NCBI GenBank assembly: GCA_900642245.1
Contig: CAAAJI010000620.1
Location: 1-28,685 of the forward strand
DNA length: 28,685 bases
DNA from: Fragilaria radians
Taxonomy: Eukaryota; Bacillariophyta; Fragilariophyceae; Fragilariales; Fragilariaceae
Reading direction: 5' to 3'
Both the position numbers and the translations under genes were made by a program. This document shows, in pieces, positions 16,044-23,543 of the stretch; the stretch's first letter is position 1, and the number at the start of each line of letters is the position of its first letter. The notes beneath the pieces are model-generated. The model was not told the DNA's origin and did not search any database. It saw nothing but the letters and a program-made list of their open reading frames with translations.

Positions 16044-16235
16044 ATGAAGACTTTTATTAACTTGCTTCGGGACGATTCAGGCGCTTCGGCGGCCGAATAC
16101 GCCTTGATCCTGGCCATCGTTGGCGCGGCTATTGCCTTTGCGGCAGTTGCGCTTGGAAGTTCGATTGCCAGCTCAATGGCCAAGGCCAAGAGGTGCATCG
16201 ACACCCCGCCCACGACGAGCGGCGGCACTTGCTAA
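16044..16235 (+). CDS. flp: Flp/Tad type pilin, copy 1
   Basis: A 63-residue prepilin, the structural subunit of a Tad (type IVc) pilus. The leader MKTFINLLRDDSG ends at the expected peptidase site after G13, followed by ASAAEYALILAIVGAAIAF. The E5 and Y6 of the mature form (E18, Y19) and the long hydrophobic helix define the Flp family. The mature subunit is 50 residues. The C-terminus carries two cysteines (C51 and C63) spaced by 11 residues, able to form a disulfide loop. ATG 16044 has AAGGAA upstream, which is base-paired in the predicted leader structure. The next pilin copy starts 26 bases after its stop. Confidence 0.96.
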   Translation: MKTFINLLRDDSGASAAEYALILAIVGAAIAFAAVALGSSIASSMAKAKRCIDTPPTTSGGTC

Positions 16236-16261
16236 GACTCTTCGAAAGAAAGGAACTAATC

Positions 16262-16453
16262 GTGAAGAACTTTATCAACATGCTCCGTGACGATTCGGGC
16301 GCTTCGGCGGCTGAATATGCCCTGATCCTCGCCATCGTTGGCGCCGCCATCGCCTTTGCCGCCGTTGCACTCGGCTCCTCGATCGCTAGCGCGATGACGA
16401 AGGCGAAAGGCTGCATCGACAGCCCACCGACTTCGTCGACCGGTACCTGCTGA
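16262..16453 (+). CDS. flp: Flp/Tad type pilin, copy 2
   Basis: A second 63-residue prepilin that matches copy 1 at 55 of 63 positions, with no gaps. It keeps the cleavage site after G13, the E18-Y19 pair, the identical hydrophobic helix and both C-terminal cysteines. Differences are at residues 3, 7, 44, 46, 50, 54, 58 and 60, mostly in the exposed tail. The start is GTG at 16262, supported by AAAGGA about 8 bases upstream; the frame is open further upstream but without pilin features. The pair probably arose by tandem duplication. A GTG start and a different leader suggest that the two copies are translated at different rates. Confidence 0.95.
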   Translation: MKNFINMLRDDSGASAAEYALILAIVGAAIAFAAVALGSSIASAMTKAKGCIDSPPTSSTGTC

Positions 16454-16459
16454 TGCCTC

Positions 16460-16483
16460 GGGGCTGCTGTTATTGGTAGCCCC
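16460..16483 (+). terminator. Hairpin immediately after the second pilin
   Basis: GGGGCTGCT pairs with GGTAGCCCC (nine pairs, two of them G-T) around a 6-base loop. It begins six bases after the stop codon. There is no T-run behind it, so it may protect the 3' end of the pilin mRNA rather than terminate on its own. Confidence 0.55.
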
Positions 16484-16492
16484 ACATAATTT

Positions 16493-16530
16493 GAGCGGCC
16501 GATCGACGGGGTCGATCGGCCGCTCTTGTT
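16493..16530 (+). terminator. Strong hairpin between pilin genes and cpaB
   Basis: GAGCGGCCGATCGA (16493-16506) is exactly complementary to TCGATCGGCCGCTC (16512-16525), extendable to 15 pairs with C16507-G16511. TTGTT follows. This is a good intrinsic terminator or attenuator. It would give many pilin transcripts and fewer transcripts of the assembly genes downstream. Confidence 0.75.
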
Positions 16531-16588
16531 AACTCTGTGGTAATAGGGCACAATTGCGTCGGGCTGGCAGTCGCCAGGGGGACATTGT

Positions 16589-17512
16589 ATGTTTAAACGG
16601 CAATCCATAATTGCGCTCGGCATTGCGCTGCTGCTCGGCTTAATTGCCGTTTATGTGGCCAACATCTATCTGACGGCCAGTGAGAAATCCGCCAAGGAAG
16701 ACCCCACAGGGATGGTCCGCATCGCGGTTGCAGCGGTTCCGCTCGAATATGGCACCGAAGTCACGCCGGACAAGATCCGCTTCGCCGCTTATCCGCAGTC
16801 CAGCATCCCGGCCGGTAGTTTCCGCAACATCAGGGAGCTGCTGCCACCGGGCAAGCGCCGCGTCGTGCTCCGCGCGATGAGCATTAATGAGCCAATCCTC
16901 ATTCCCAAGATTTCCGCCGAGGGTCAGGGCGCATCCCTCGCCGCGCTATTGCCTGACGGCATGCGCGCCACCTCGGTCCGCATCAACGACGTGTCCGGCG
17001 TGGCGGGTTTCGTTACGCCCAACGACAGCGTCGATGTGCTGATCACCCGCACTGCGCAAGGGGGCAGCGGGCAGCAAGTCACCGACGTGCTGTTGCAGAA
17101 CAAGAAGGTGCTTGCCATCGGCCAGGATTCAAAGGGCCAGGATGGCCAGCCGGTGGTCGCGCAGACCGCCACGCTCGAGGTCGACCCGCTCGAGGCGCAG
17201 AAATTGGCGCTGGCCCAACAGGTTGGCAGCCTCAGCCTCGTGCTGCGCAAGCCCGGCATGGAGCAGGACAGTGGCTATATTGACACGGTCAGCCTCGAGG
17301 ATCTTCGCTTCGGCCGCATGGGAAGCGCCCGCTACGATCCAAGAACAGGGCCCGTGCGGCCAGCTGCCATCATGACGCGAACGGCCCAGCCGCGACGGCC
17401 GGTCCGGCGGCCGGCTCCGGTCCGCGCCGCGCCGCTGCCGACAACAAGCAACGTTCAGGTCGTCCGGGGGACGCTGAACAGCAATTACGAGGTGGGGAAA
17501 TATGGCTCATAA
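16589..17512 (+). CDS. cpaB: Flp pilus assembly protein CpaB/RcpC
   Basis: A 307-residue protein of the Tad machine, anchored by one N-terminal membrane segment (residues 8-28) with the rest in the periplasm. Residues 43-110 form an SAF-type domain (VRIAVAAVPLEYGTEVTPDKI ... PILIPKIS), and residues 120-240 the RcpC/CpaB domain (VRINDVSGVAGFVTPNDSVDVLITR, VLLQNKKVLAIGQ, ATLEVDPLEAQKLALAQQVGSLSLVLR). CpaB works with the secretin CpaC in the outer-membrane complex. The proline/arginine-rich tail after residue 255 is likely disordered. ATG 16589 has a CAGGGGGA ribosome site. The gene overlaps cpaC by 11 bases. Confidence 0.95.
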   Translation: MFKRQSIIALGIALLLGLIAVYVANIYLTASEKSAKEDPTGMVRIAVAAVPLEYGTEVTPDKIRFAAYPQSSIPAGSFRNIRELLPPGKRRVVLRAMSINEPILIPKISAEGQGASLAALLPDGMRATSVRINDVSGVAGFVTPNDSVDVLITRTAQGGSGQQVTDVLLQNKKVLAIGQDSKGQDGQPVVAQTATLEVDPLEAQKLALAQQVGSLSLVLRKPGMEQDSGYIDTVSLEDLRFGRMGSARYDPRTGPVRPAAIMTRTAQPRRPVRRPAPVRAAPLPTTSNVQVVRGTLNSNYEVGKYGS

Positions 17513-19040
17513 ACTGAGCATCGCGACGGCGATTGCCACGGCCGCGTTAGGCGCGGCGCTGATGCCGGCGAGCGCCAACGCGCAAAGTGCCGGAATCACC
17601 GTCGCCGAGGGGGTTCACGCCGGCGAGCTGGCCGTCCCGGTCAACAAGAGCCAGGTGCTGCGCAGCGACCGGCCCTATTCCCGCGCACTGATCGGCAATC
17701 CCGAAATTGCGGACGTCCTGCCGCTCACAAGCGAGTCTCTCTATGTGCTCGGCAAGAAGGCCGGCACCACAAGTCTGACGCTGTACGATCGCCGGAACAT
17801 GCTGATCGCCGTGGTCGATGTGGTGGTTGGTCCGGATGTCACCAGCGTCAAACGCCAATTGTCCGAACTGCTGCCCAACAGCGATGTCGGCGCCCGCATC
17901 TCGAACGAAAGCATCGTCCTCGAAGGCATCGTTCCCAACGGGCCGGCGGCCGACCGGGCGGTCCAAATCGCCGAGACCTACGCGCCTGGCAAGGTCGTGA
18001 ATCTCCTCTCGATTGGCTCGTCGCAGCAGGTCATGCTCGAAGTGCGCTTCTCCGAAATCAAACGCTCGACGCTCAAGCAGTTGGGCGCGGGCTTCTTCGT
18101 CGGCAGCGACGGCGGCAAATTCGGCGGGGCAATCGGCGGGGGTGCGAGCCTGACCCCGGGTCCGGACGGCGCTGGCCAACTCGGCCTGGCCGCGATCAGC
18201 GACAGCTTCGGCATCCTGACCCGAAGCTTCCGTGCGTTCGGCGCCAACTTCGACGCTGCCTTCGATGCGCTCGAGCGCAAAGGTGCCATTACCACGCTCG
18301 CCGAACCGACATTGGTCGCCTTGTCGGGCGAGACGGCAAGCTTTCTAGCGGGTGGTGAGTTTCCCGTGCCTGTTGCACAGGGCTCCGGATCGGGCACCGG
18401 CGAAACCGGCGTAAGCAACGCGATTACCGTGGAGTGGAAGCCATTCGGCGTGAGCCTGGCCTTCACGCCAACCGTGCTGGCCGACGGCGTCATTAACTTG
18501 CTGGTCGAACCGGAAGTCAGCTCGATCGACGCGACCGCGTCGATCGTCATCAACAATCTGACCATCCCGGGGCTCCAGACGCGGCGTGCCAAGACCATGG
18601 TCGAGCTGCGCGACGGCGAGACGTTCATGATGGCCGGGCTGATCCGCCGCGATTTCTCGGACACGGTGCGCCAGTTCCCCGTGCTCGGGTCGCTCCCGAT
18701 CATCGGCACGCTGTTCCGCTCGACCGGATTTAACCGCGAGGAGACCGAACTGGTCATCCTAGTGACGCCGCGGCTCGTGAAGCCGCTTCTCGCCGGCTCG
18801 CTCAAGGCGCCGACCGACCGGGTCAAGCCGCCCAATGAGGCCGACTTGTTTCTCCTCGGCCGGACCGACACGGGCGTGCCGCCAATCCCCGGCGTGCCTG
18901 AGTCGGCCCCGCCGCCGCTGCCACCCCCTCCCCCTGCAGTGTCACCGCTTCCGTCCGGCGGCGGCGGAATGGCGGCAAGCGGAAGCGCCAAGGGTGGCCG
19001 TCAGGTCGGATTCGAAAAGGAATATGGCCATGTCTTCTAA
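17502..19040 (+). CDS. cpaC: Tad pilus secretin CpaC/RcpA
   Basis: A 512-residue outer-membrane secretin through which the pilus leaves the cell. A signal peptide ends near ASANAQS (about residue 28). Residues 40-110 are the pilus N-terminal domain (SDRPYSRALIGNPEIADVLPL, YVLGKKAGTTSLTLYD). A BON/N1-like segment follows, then the secretin core from about 250 with the family signature VELRDGETFMMAGLIRRD and VPLGSLPIIG-like VLGSLPIIGTLFRSTGFN, ETELVILVTPRLVKPL. The tail is rich in proline and glycine (PPPLPPPPP), unusual for length but common in this group. The stop overlaps the following lipoprotein gene by 17 bases. Confidence 0.95.
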   Translation: MAHKLSIATAIATAALGAALMPASANAQSAGITVAEGVHAGELAVPVNKSQVLRSDRPYSRALIGNPEIADVLPLTSESLYVLGKKAGTTSLTLYDRRNMLIAVVDVVVGPDVTSVKRQLSELLPNSDVGARISNESIVLEGIVPNGPAADRAVQIAETYAPGKVVNLLSIGSSQQVMLEVRFSEIKRSTLKQLGAGFFVGSDGGKFGGAIGGGASLTPGPDGAGQLGLAAISDSFGILTRSFRAFGANFDAAFDALERKGAITTLAEPTLVALSGETASFLAGGEFPVPVAQGSGSGTGETGVSNAITVEWKPFGVSLAFTPTVLADGVINLLVEPEVSSIDATASIVINNLTIPGLQTRRAKTMVELRDGETFMMAGLIRRDFSDTVRQFPVLGSLPIIGTLFRSTGFNREETELVILVTPRLVKPLLAGSLKAPTDRVKPPNEADLFLLGRTDTGVPPIPGVPESAPPPLPPPPPAVSPLPSGGGGMAASGSAKGGRQVGFEKEYGHVF

Positions 19041-19314
19041 GCTGACCATCATCTTCCTCTCGGGCTCGCTAGTAGCTGGCTGCAACACGGTCGATCCGGT
19101 GTCCGGTTCCGCGGATCCGGGCTTCGGTGAAGCAGTCAAATATAATGCAGCGGTCCAGACCGTGAACCCGGAGCCACTATACGGCCCCGAAGACGCGCTT
19201 CCCGGTCAGAACGGCCAGCGCGGATCGGAGGCGACCAAGAGATACCGGTCCGGGCAGGTCAAGGAAACGGAAAGCATGGGGACATCTGCCGGCAGCGGCG
19301 GCGGACCTAAGTAG
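19024..19314 (+). CDS. Small Tad-cluster lipoprotein
   Basis: A 96-residue lipoprotein. The signal peptide MAMSSKLTIIFLSGSLVAGC has the lipobox LVAGC, so the mature protein starts at C20. The rest (DPGFGEAVKYNAAVQTVNPEPLYGPEDALPG, then a charged and Gly-rich tail) resembles short lipoproteins in sphingomonad tad loci. It occupies the place of cpaD, whose product helps the secretin reach the outer membrane, but it is much shorter than CpaD and a CpaD fold cannot be claimed. ATG 19024 follows AAAAGGA; ATG 19030 is an alternative. It overlaps cpaC and lies 14 bases before the TadG-like gene. Confidence 0.85.
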   Translation: MAMSSKLTIIFLSGSLVAGCNTVDPVSGSADPGFGEAVKYNAAVQTVNPEPLYGPEDALPGQNGQRGSEATKRYRSGQVKETESMGTSAGSGGGPK

Positions 19315-19328
19315 GAGGCCTTGCAACC

Positions 19329-21014
19329 ATGTGGCGCTTTCTCCGGGTACTGGCAAAAAACGCCAGCGGGGCTGTTGCCCCAACCATAGGGCTGTCCCTT
19401 TTTGCGCTTGTTGCCGCAGGAGGACTCGCCTTCGACTACTCCCGGCTCGCCTCAATGGACACGGAACTGCAGAACGCGGCCGACCAGGCGGCACTCGCAG
19501 CCGCGACGCAGCTCGATCGGTCGGCTGGAGCCCGCACGAGGGCTCGTGATGCCATCACATCTAATACCAAGGGGAGGCTAGCCAGAAATCTGACCCGTTT
19601 CGCCAATGACGGCAACACTGACGGAACGGCGGTCGAAATCCAGACGATCACCTTTTGCAGCGCCTTTGATGATGCCATCGCCGACACAGCTGCGGCGTGC
19701 ACCGTCGTCGCAAACGGCGCTGCAAATGCAGATCAGAACTCGCGCTTCGTGGTCGTGACCACCAAGATCCGCACCGCGAAATATGCGCTCACCCCAATCG
19801 TGGGGGCCCTCGCGGGAGATATATCGGCGACGGCGGTCGCGGGTGTTGAATCGTCGATCTGCAATGTCGCCCCACTGCTGGTGTGCGCGCCGAGCGACGA
19901 TTTCCCGACTGAAGCCGACATCGGAAAGGGTATGATCCTGAAGACTGCTGGCGGTAATGCGTGGGCGCCGGGCAATTATGGGTTTCTCGATTTCGGTAAC
20001 GGTAATCCAGCGGTGCTCAACGCATTGCTCGGAAACGGCCTGAACGGCTGCCAGAGCCAGGATGATAATGAGACCGAGCCGGGCAACAAAAATGCCACCG
20101 ACGCGATCAACACGCGCATGGATGTCTACGCTGGCAGCAACAAGAACGATGCGAGTAATTGCGTCCCTTCAACAGGGGTTGCCTGCCCTGCGCAGAACAC
20201 GCGTAAGGACATGACGCAAGAGATGACTTATGTAATCGAGCTGGATGCTTCTGCTCCCGCGCCCTCGCCCGCTTCGGTACCCAATTGCGGCACGCCCCCA
20301 ACGGGCAACGGGAACCCCAATCCCTCAATCAGCTATGCATCCGATTTCGCCCAGAATAAGGATTCGCGGCAGTTTGGACGGGACAACTGCCACTATACGG
20401 GTACCTGTCCCGTCCTCGGAGGCGCCCAGAATTTTGGAGACAAGGCCTGGGACCGGGATGGCTACATCGCCGCCAATCATCCCGGTTCCAACGCGGCGGC
20501 CATTGCCGCGGCAGTCGGTGGCGGAGCGACCGCAACAGATTTAACCCGCTACCAGGTCTATCAATGGGAACTTGCGAACATGGCGAGCGGAAGGCTGGAC
20601 CCGGTGCAAGCTGGCTCGATGGCTCTGGCGGAGGTGCAGAGCAAGGGGAACGGTGCCAACGCAAAGAAGGTTTATACATTCAAGAAGCAATGCGCTTTCA
20701 ACAAGCCCAGGTTTGCAGCGCCAGCCGCCACAACGGCAAAGGATCGGCGGATTTTGCCAATCGTTGCTGCCAATTGCACTAATCTAAAGGGCAAGGGGTC
20801 GGCATTCGAAGATTACGTCATTCTTCGGGTTTTCGATATTTTCCTAACCGAACCCTCCTTGCAGCGATCCGCGGCGCAAACCGGGATAACCGGCGCTAAT
20901 CAGAGCACGGACGACAAGGAAATCTATGGCGAGGTGATCGGCCCTGCCCAGCCCGTTGGCGGCACCGGCGGCTTCCAATATTATAGTCGAAGCAGGCCTT
21001 ATCTTGTCCGATGA
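19329..21014 (+). CDS. tadG: TadG-like pilus assembly protein
   Basis: A 561-residue protein with an N-terminal Tad domain: basic start, then GAVAPTIGLSLFALVAAGGLAFDYSRL (residues 14-40) as the membrane helix and MDTELQNAADQAALAAATQLD. This is the 'putative Flp pilus-assembly TadE/G-like' pattern. The remaining 500 residues should be periplasmic. They contain many cysteines (about 15) and Asn/Gly-rich stretches, and lack a recognisable VWA (MIDAS) motif, which many TadG proteins carry. The family is needed for pilus assembly, with unclear mechanism. ATG 19329 has AGGAGG upstream. It overlaps the next gene by ATGA. Confidence 0.88.
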   Translation: MWRFLRVLAKNASGAVAPTIGLSLFALVAAGGLAFDYSRLASMDTELQNAADQAALAAATQLDRSAGARTRARDAITSNTKGRLARNLTRFANDGNTDGTAVEIQTITFCSAFDDAIADTAAACTVVANGAANADQNSRFVVVTTKIRTAKYALTPIVGALAGDISATAVAGVESSICNVAPLLVCAPSDDFPTEADIGKGMILKTAGGNAWAPGNYGFLDFGNGNPAVLNALLGNGLNGCQSQDDNETEPGNKNATDAINTRMDVYAGSNKNDASNCVPSTGVACPAQNTRKDMTQEMTYVIELDASAPAPSPASVPNCGTPPTGNGNPNPSISYASDFAQNKDSRQFGRDNCHYTGTCPVLGGAQNFGDKAWDRDGYIAANHPGSNAAAIAAAVGGGATATDLTRYQVYQWELANMASGRLDPVQAGSMALAEVQSKGNGANAKKVYTFKKQCAFNKPRFAAPAATTAKDRRILPIVAANCTNLKGKGSAFEDYVILRVFDIFLTEPSLQRSAAQTGITGANQSTDDKEIYGEVIGPAQPVGGTGGFQYYSRSRPYLVR

Positions 21015-21535
21015 TGAACTGGCGCAATCCTCTTGCCCGCAACGATGGCGCCGCCGCAGCGGAGATGGCAATGGCCTTACCGCTGCTGCTGGTTCTCATG
21101 CTTGGTAGCGCGGAACTGGGGAATTACTTTCTCGACGAGCATGGGCTGGTCAAGCAAGTTCGCAACGGTGCGCGCTACGGAGCGCGGTTACCGCTCGAAG
21201 CGAACTACACTTGTCCGTCGACCGTCGGTGCCGGCGCGCAGACATTAATCGGGAATGTTACACGAACCGGCACAGTCACCGGTGCCGGAACGGGTCGGTT
21301 CAATAGTAGCTATTGGACCCGCAATTGCGGCGCCGCGACGCAGACGTTGACTATTACAGCCCGCTGCGTTTCGAACGACGATTATGATGGCATCTATCAG
21401 GCGCTGCCCGGCGACATACCGGTCGTAAAGGTTAGCGCCGCCATCGGGTATCGATCGATATTGGGCTCCCTCGGCCTGCCAACTGCTAACCTCTGCCTGC
21501 GTGCCGAGTCCGAAGCGCCGGTGATCGGGTCATGA
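21011..21535 (+). CDS. tadE: TadE-like pseudopilin
   Basis: A 174-residue protein with the TadE pattern: ARNDGAAAAEMAMALPLLLVLMLGSAELGNYFLDEH (about 9-44). The short basic leader, the small residues before AAEMA and the hydrophobic helix resemble a prepilin processed by the Tad peptidase. Four cysteines (in TCPSTV, RNCGAAT, ARCVSND and NLCLRAE) in the periplasmic part may form two disulfides. TadE is a minor pilin-like component needed for assembly. Start ATG 21011 overlaps the tadG stop, and its end overlaps the next ATG, so the three genes are tightly coupled. Confidence 0.9.
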   Translation: MMNWRNPLARNDGAAAAEMAMALPLLLVLMLGSAELGNYFLDEHGLVKQVRNGARYGARLPLEANYTCPSTVGAGAQTLIGNVTRTGTVTGAGTGRFNSSYWTRNCGAATQTLTITARCVSNDDYDGIYQALPGDIPVVKVSAAIGYRSILGSLGLPTANLCLRAESEAPVIGS

Positions 21536-22143
21536 CATCGCGGCTTCGATCACTGCTGGGTGACCGCCGCGCTGCAAGTGCGGCGGAGTTTGCACTGGTC
21601 CTTCCGCTGATGATCCTGCTTCTGTTCGGGATGATCGATACGGGCCGATTCTTCTGGGCGCTCAACCAGTCCGAAAAGGCCACCCAAATGGGCGCCCGGA
21701 TGGCGATAGTCACGACGCCGGTTTCACCGGGGCTGGTCGGAGCAAGCTACGTGACCGGCACGGTCAAGAGCGGCGACCTCATCCCGGCGAGCTCACTGGG
21801 GACGGTCAAATGCACAAGCGCTGGCTGCACATGCCCAACCACCCCTTGCCCAGCCGGCGTCCCCGGCGGCGTGGATCTTGCGGCCTTCAACAGGATCGTC
21901 ACGCGCATGTCGGCGATGAACCCCCAGATTAGCGCGAACAATGTCTCAGTCAGCTATTCTGGCTCCGGATTTGGCTACGCCGGCAGCGCGGACACGACGA
22001 TGGACGTGCAGCCGTTAGTCACGGTTTCTCTTCAAGGGATGCAATTCAATCCGCTGGTTCTCCTCGGCTTTGGCGTCGGGACCCTCCCCGCCGCAACGGC
22101 CACCCTGACCGCCGAGGATTCGAGCGGAGCGGTGTCCAATTGA
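21532..22143 (+). CDS. Second TadE/TadF-like pseudopilin
   Basis: A 203-residue protein of the same type as its neighbour: LGDRRAASAAEFALVLPLMILLLFGMIDTGRFFWALNQSEKATQMGARMA (about 9-58). The AAEFALVLP block is the TadE domain signature. The periplasmic part contains a cysteine-rich patch (VKCTSAGCTCPTTPCPAGVPG, residues 92-112), which suggests a disulfide-stabilised loop. It most likely fills the TadF role. ATG 21532 overlaps the tadE stop (ATGA). The following 195 bases have no clear gene before cpaE. Confidence 0.9.
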   Translation: MTSRLRSLLGDRRAASAAEFALVLPLMILLLFGMIDTGRFFWALNQSEKATQMGARMAIVTTPVSPGLVGASYVTGTVKSGDLIPASSLGTVKCTSAGCTCPTTPCPAGVPGGVDLAAFNRIVTRMSAMNPQISANNVSVSYSGSGFGYAGSADTTMDVQPLVTVSLQGMQFNPLVLLGFGVGTLPAATATLTAEDSSGAVSN

Positions 22144-22325
22144 AATGTCGGAAGCAACCCATGTGCAGTGTTGAATCGAGCGATCCCAATGTGGCACTCG
22201 TGGCAACTGCCCGGTTGACCCAGATGACTTCGGCGCAGATCAGCTTCATGTTTTTTGACGCAAATTCCATGACGCTCGGCGCGGCGGGCTCGACGCTCGA
22301 CCGCTCGTGCATGGTGGCCAATTGA
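22140..22325 (+). CDS. Doubtful small open frame between the TadE-like gene and cpaE
   Basis: A 61-codon frame starting with TTG at 22140, overlapping the previous stop by 4 bases (TTGA), and ending 13 bases before cpaE. It encodes MKCRKQPMCSVESSDPNVAL and then mostly small residues, ending CMVAN. Third positions are fairly GC-rich in the second half, as expected of coding DNA here. The opposite strand is also open, and no family is recognised. It may be a real small gene, a decayed fragment or simply spacer. Confidence 0.25.
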   Translation: MKCRKQPMCSVESSDPNVALVATARLTQMTSAQISFMFFDANSMTLGAAGSTLDRSCMVAN

Positions 22326-22338
22326 GGCACAGCAGGAA

Positions 22339-23541
22339 ATGTCCGTGATCAACCTTAACGACGCTGGGAAAACCTGGCAGACCGACCGGCGGGAGCTGGC
22401 TCTTCAGCTCTACGTGAGCGGGATGGATGGCGATGCGGGGATGCTTGCAGGCGCACGTGCGGCTGGCCTGCCCCTCAGCCTGAATATCGTCCCCGTCACG
22501 GACTGGATCGACCCGGAAGATCTCCGCGGTGCCGCGGCTGCGGTGGTCCAGGTCGATCCCGACACGCCGGCATCGATCAAGCGCTTTCAGACACTCGCGG
22601 GCGCGACCGAAACACCGCTGATCGCCACCGCCTACGACCCGCCGCTTGCGCTTGTGCGCTCGCTGATCCGGGCGGGCGCGCATGACGTTTTGCCGTTGCC
22701 GTTGTGCCTGGAAGATCTCGAGACGAGCATCGCGCCGCTGCTCGAAGCGATGTCGGGTCGGGCCAAAGCGGTCGATGCGACACGCTCCAAGCTCGTGACC
22801 GTGATCAAAAGCGTTGGCGGCGTCGGTGCCACCGCACTGCTCGGACAGCTTGGGATCGAGTTTGCGCGCAGCGAAGCCCGCTTCGGTCGGGAAGTTTGCC
22901 TGCTCGATCTGGATATTCAGTTCGGCGATCTGGCCTTCCAGCTCGGCCTCGACACATCGCTGACCATCGGCGACCTGATCGACGCGGGATCCCGGCTCGA
23001 CGGCGACCTGCTTCGGGCGACGACCACCACCCACTCGAGCGGCCTGAAGGTCATAACCGCGCCGCCGGTGGTAATGCCCCTGGACGCGGCAACCAGCGAC
23101 CAGATGTTCCAGATCGTGGAATTGGCACAGCGAGAGTTCGGCACGGTATTTGTCGACCTTCCGAGCAATTGGACCAATTGGTCGCTGTCGCTTCTGGCCC
23201 GGTCGGACATGGTGCTGCTGTTCACCGAGCTCAGCGTCGCCAGCCTCAATCGTGCCAAGCGCCAGCTCGACCTCATCCAGGCGCAGGATCTTGGCAACAT
23301 CGACCTTCGAGTCATCGTGAACCGCTTCGAGAAAGGCCTGCTCAAGACCATCCGCGCATCGGATGTGCGGGAGGCGCTCGGTCACGATATCGCCTACACC
23401 GTGTGCAACGATCCGTCGGTCATGCGCACTGCGATCGAGCAGGGCATTCCGATTTCCGACGTCAAGCGGAAGAGCGCGGTCGGCAAGGATGTCGCTGTGA
23501 TCGATGCCGGCATTGCTGCGGCACTAGGATTGGAGCGTTGA
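22339..23541 (+). CDS. cpaE: Tad pilus localisation ATPase CpaE/TadZ
   Basis: A 400-residue protein with a receiver-like N-terminal half (to about 140: VVQVDPDTPASIKRFQTLAG, LIATAYDPPLALVRSLIRAGAHDVLPLP) and a MinD/ParA-type C-terminal half. The P-loop is deviant: IKSVGGVGATALL (156-168) lacks the lysine before T and has an altered KGG signature. LLDLDIQFGDLAFQLGL (188-204), FVDLPSNW (271-278) and VIVNRFEKG are the other MinD-like blocks. CpaE places the pilus machine at the pole. Start ATG 22339 has AGGA very close upstream; GTG at 22345 gives better spacing and is an alternative. It is 2 bases before cpaF. Confidence 0.93.
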   Translation: MSVINLNDAGKTWQTDRRELALQLYVSGMDGDAGMLAGARAAGLPLSLNIVPVTDWIDPEDLRGAAAAVVQVDPDTPASIKRFQTLAGATETPLIATAYDPPLALVRSLIRAGAHDVLPLPLCLEDLETSIAPLLEAMSGRAKAVDATRSKLVTVIKSVGGVGATALLGQLGIEFARSEARFGREVCLLDLDIQFGDLAFQLGLDTSLTIGDLIDAGSRLDGDLLRATTTTHSSGLKVITAPPVVMPLDAATSDQMFQIVELAQREFGTVFVDLPSNWTNWSLSLLARSDMVLLFTELSVASLNRAKRQLDLIQAQDLGNIDLRVIVNRFEKGLLKTIRASDVREALGHDIAYTVCNDPSVMRTAIEQGIPISDVKRKSAVGKDVAVIDAGIAAALGLER

Positions 23542-23543
23542 AC

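Noticed and set aside
22704..23543. Long open frame upstream of and in frame with cpaF
   Set aside because: It lies inside cpaE, is very arginine- and histidine-rich, and has no family features; it is a side effect of high GC. CpaF begins at 23544 with a good ribosome site.
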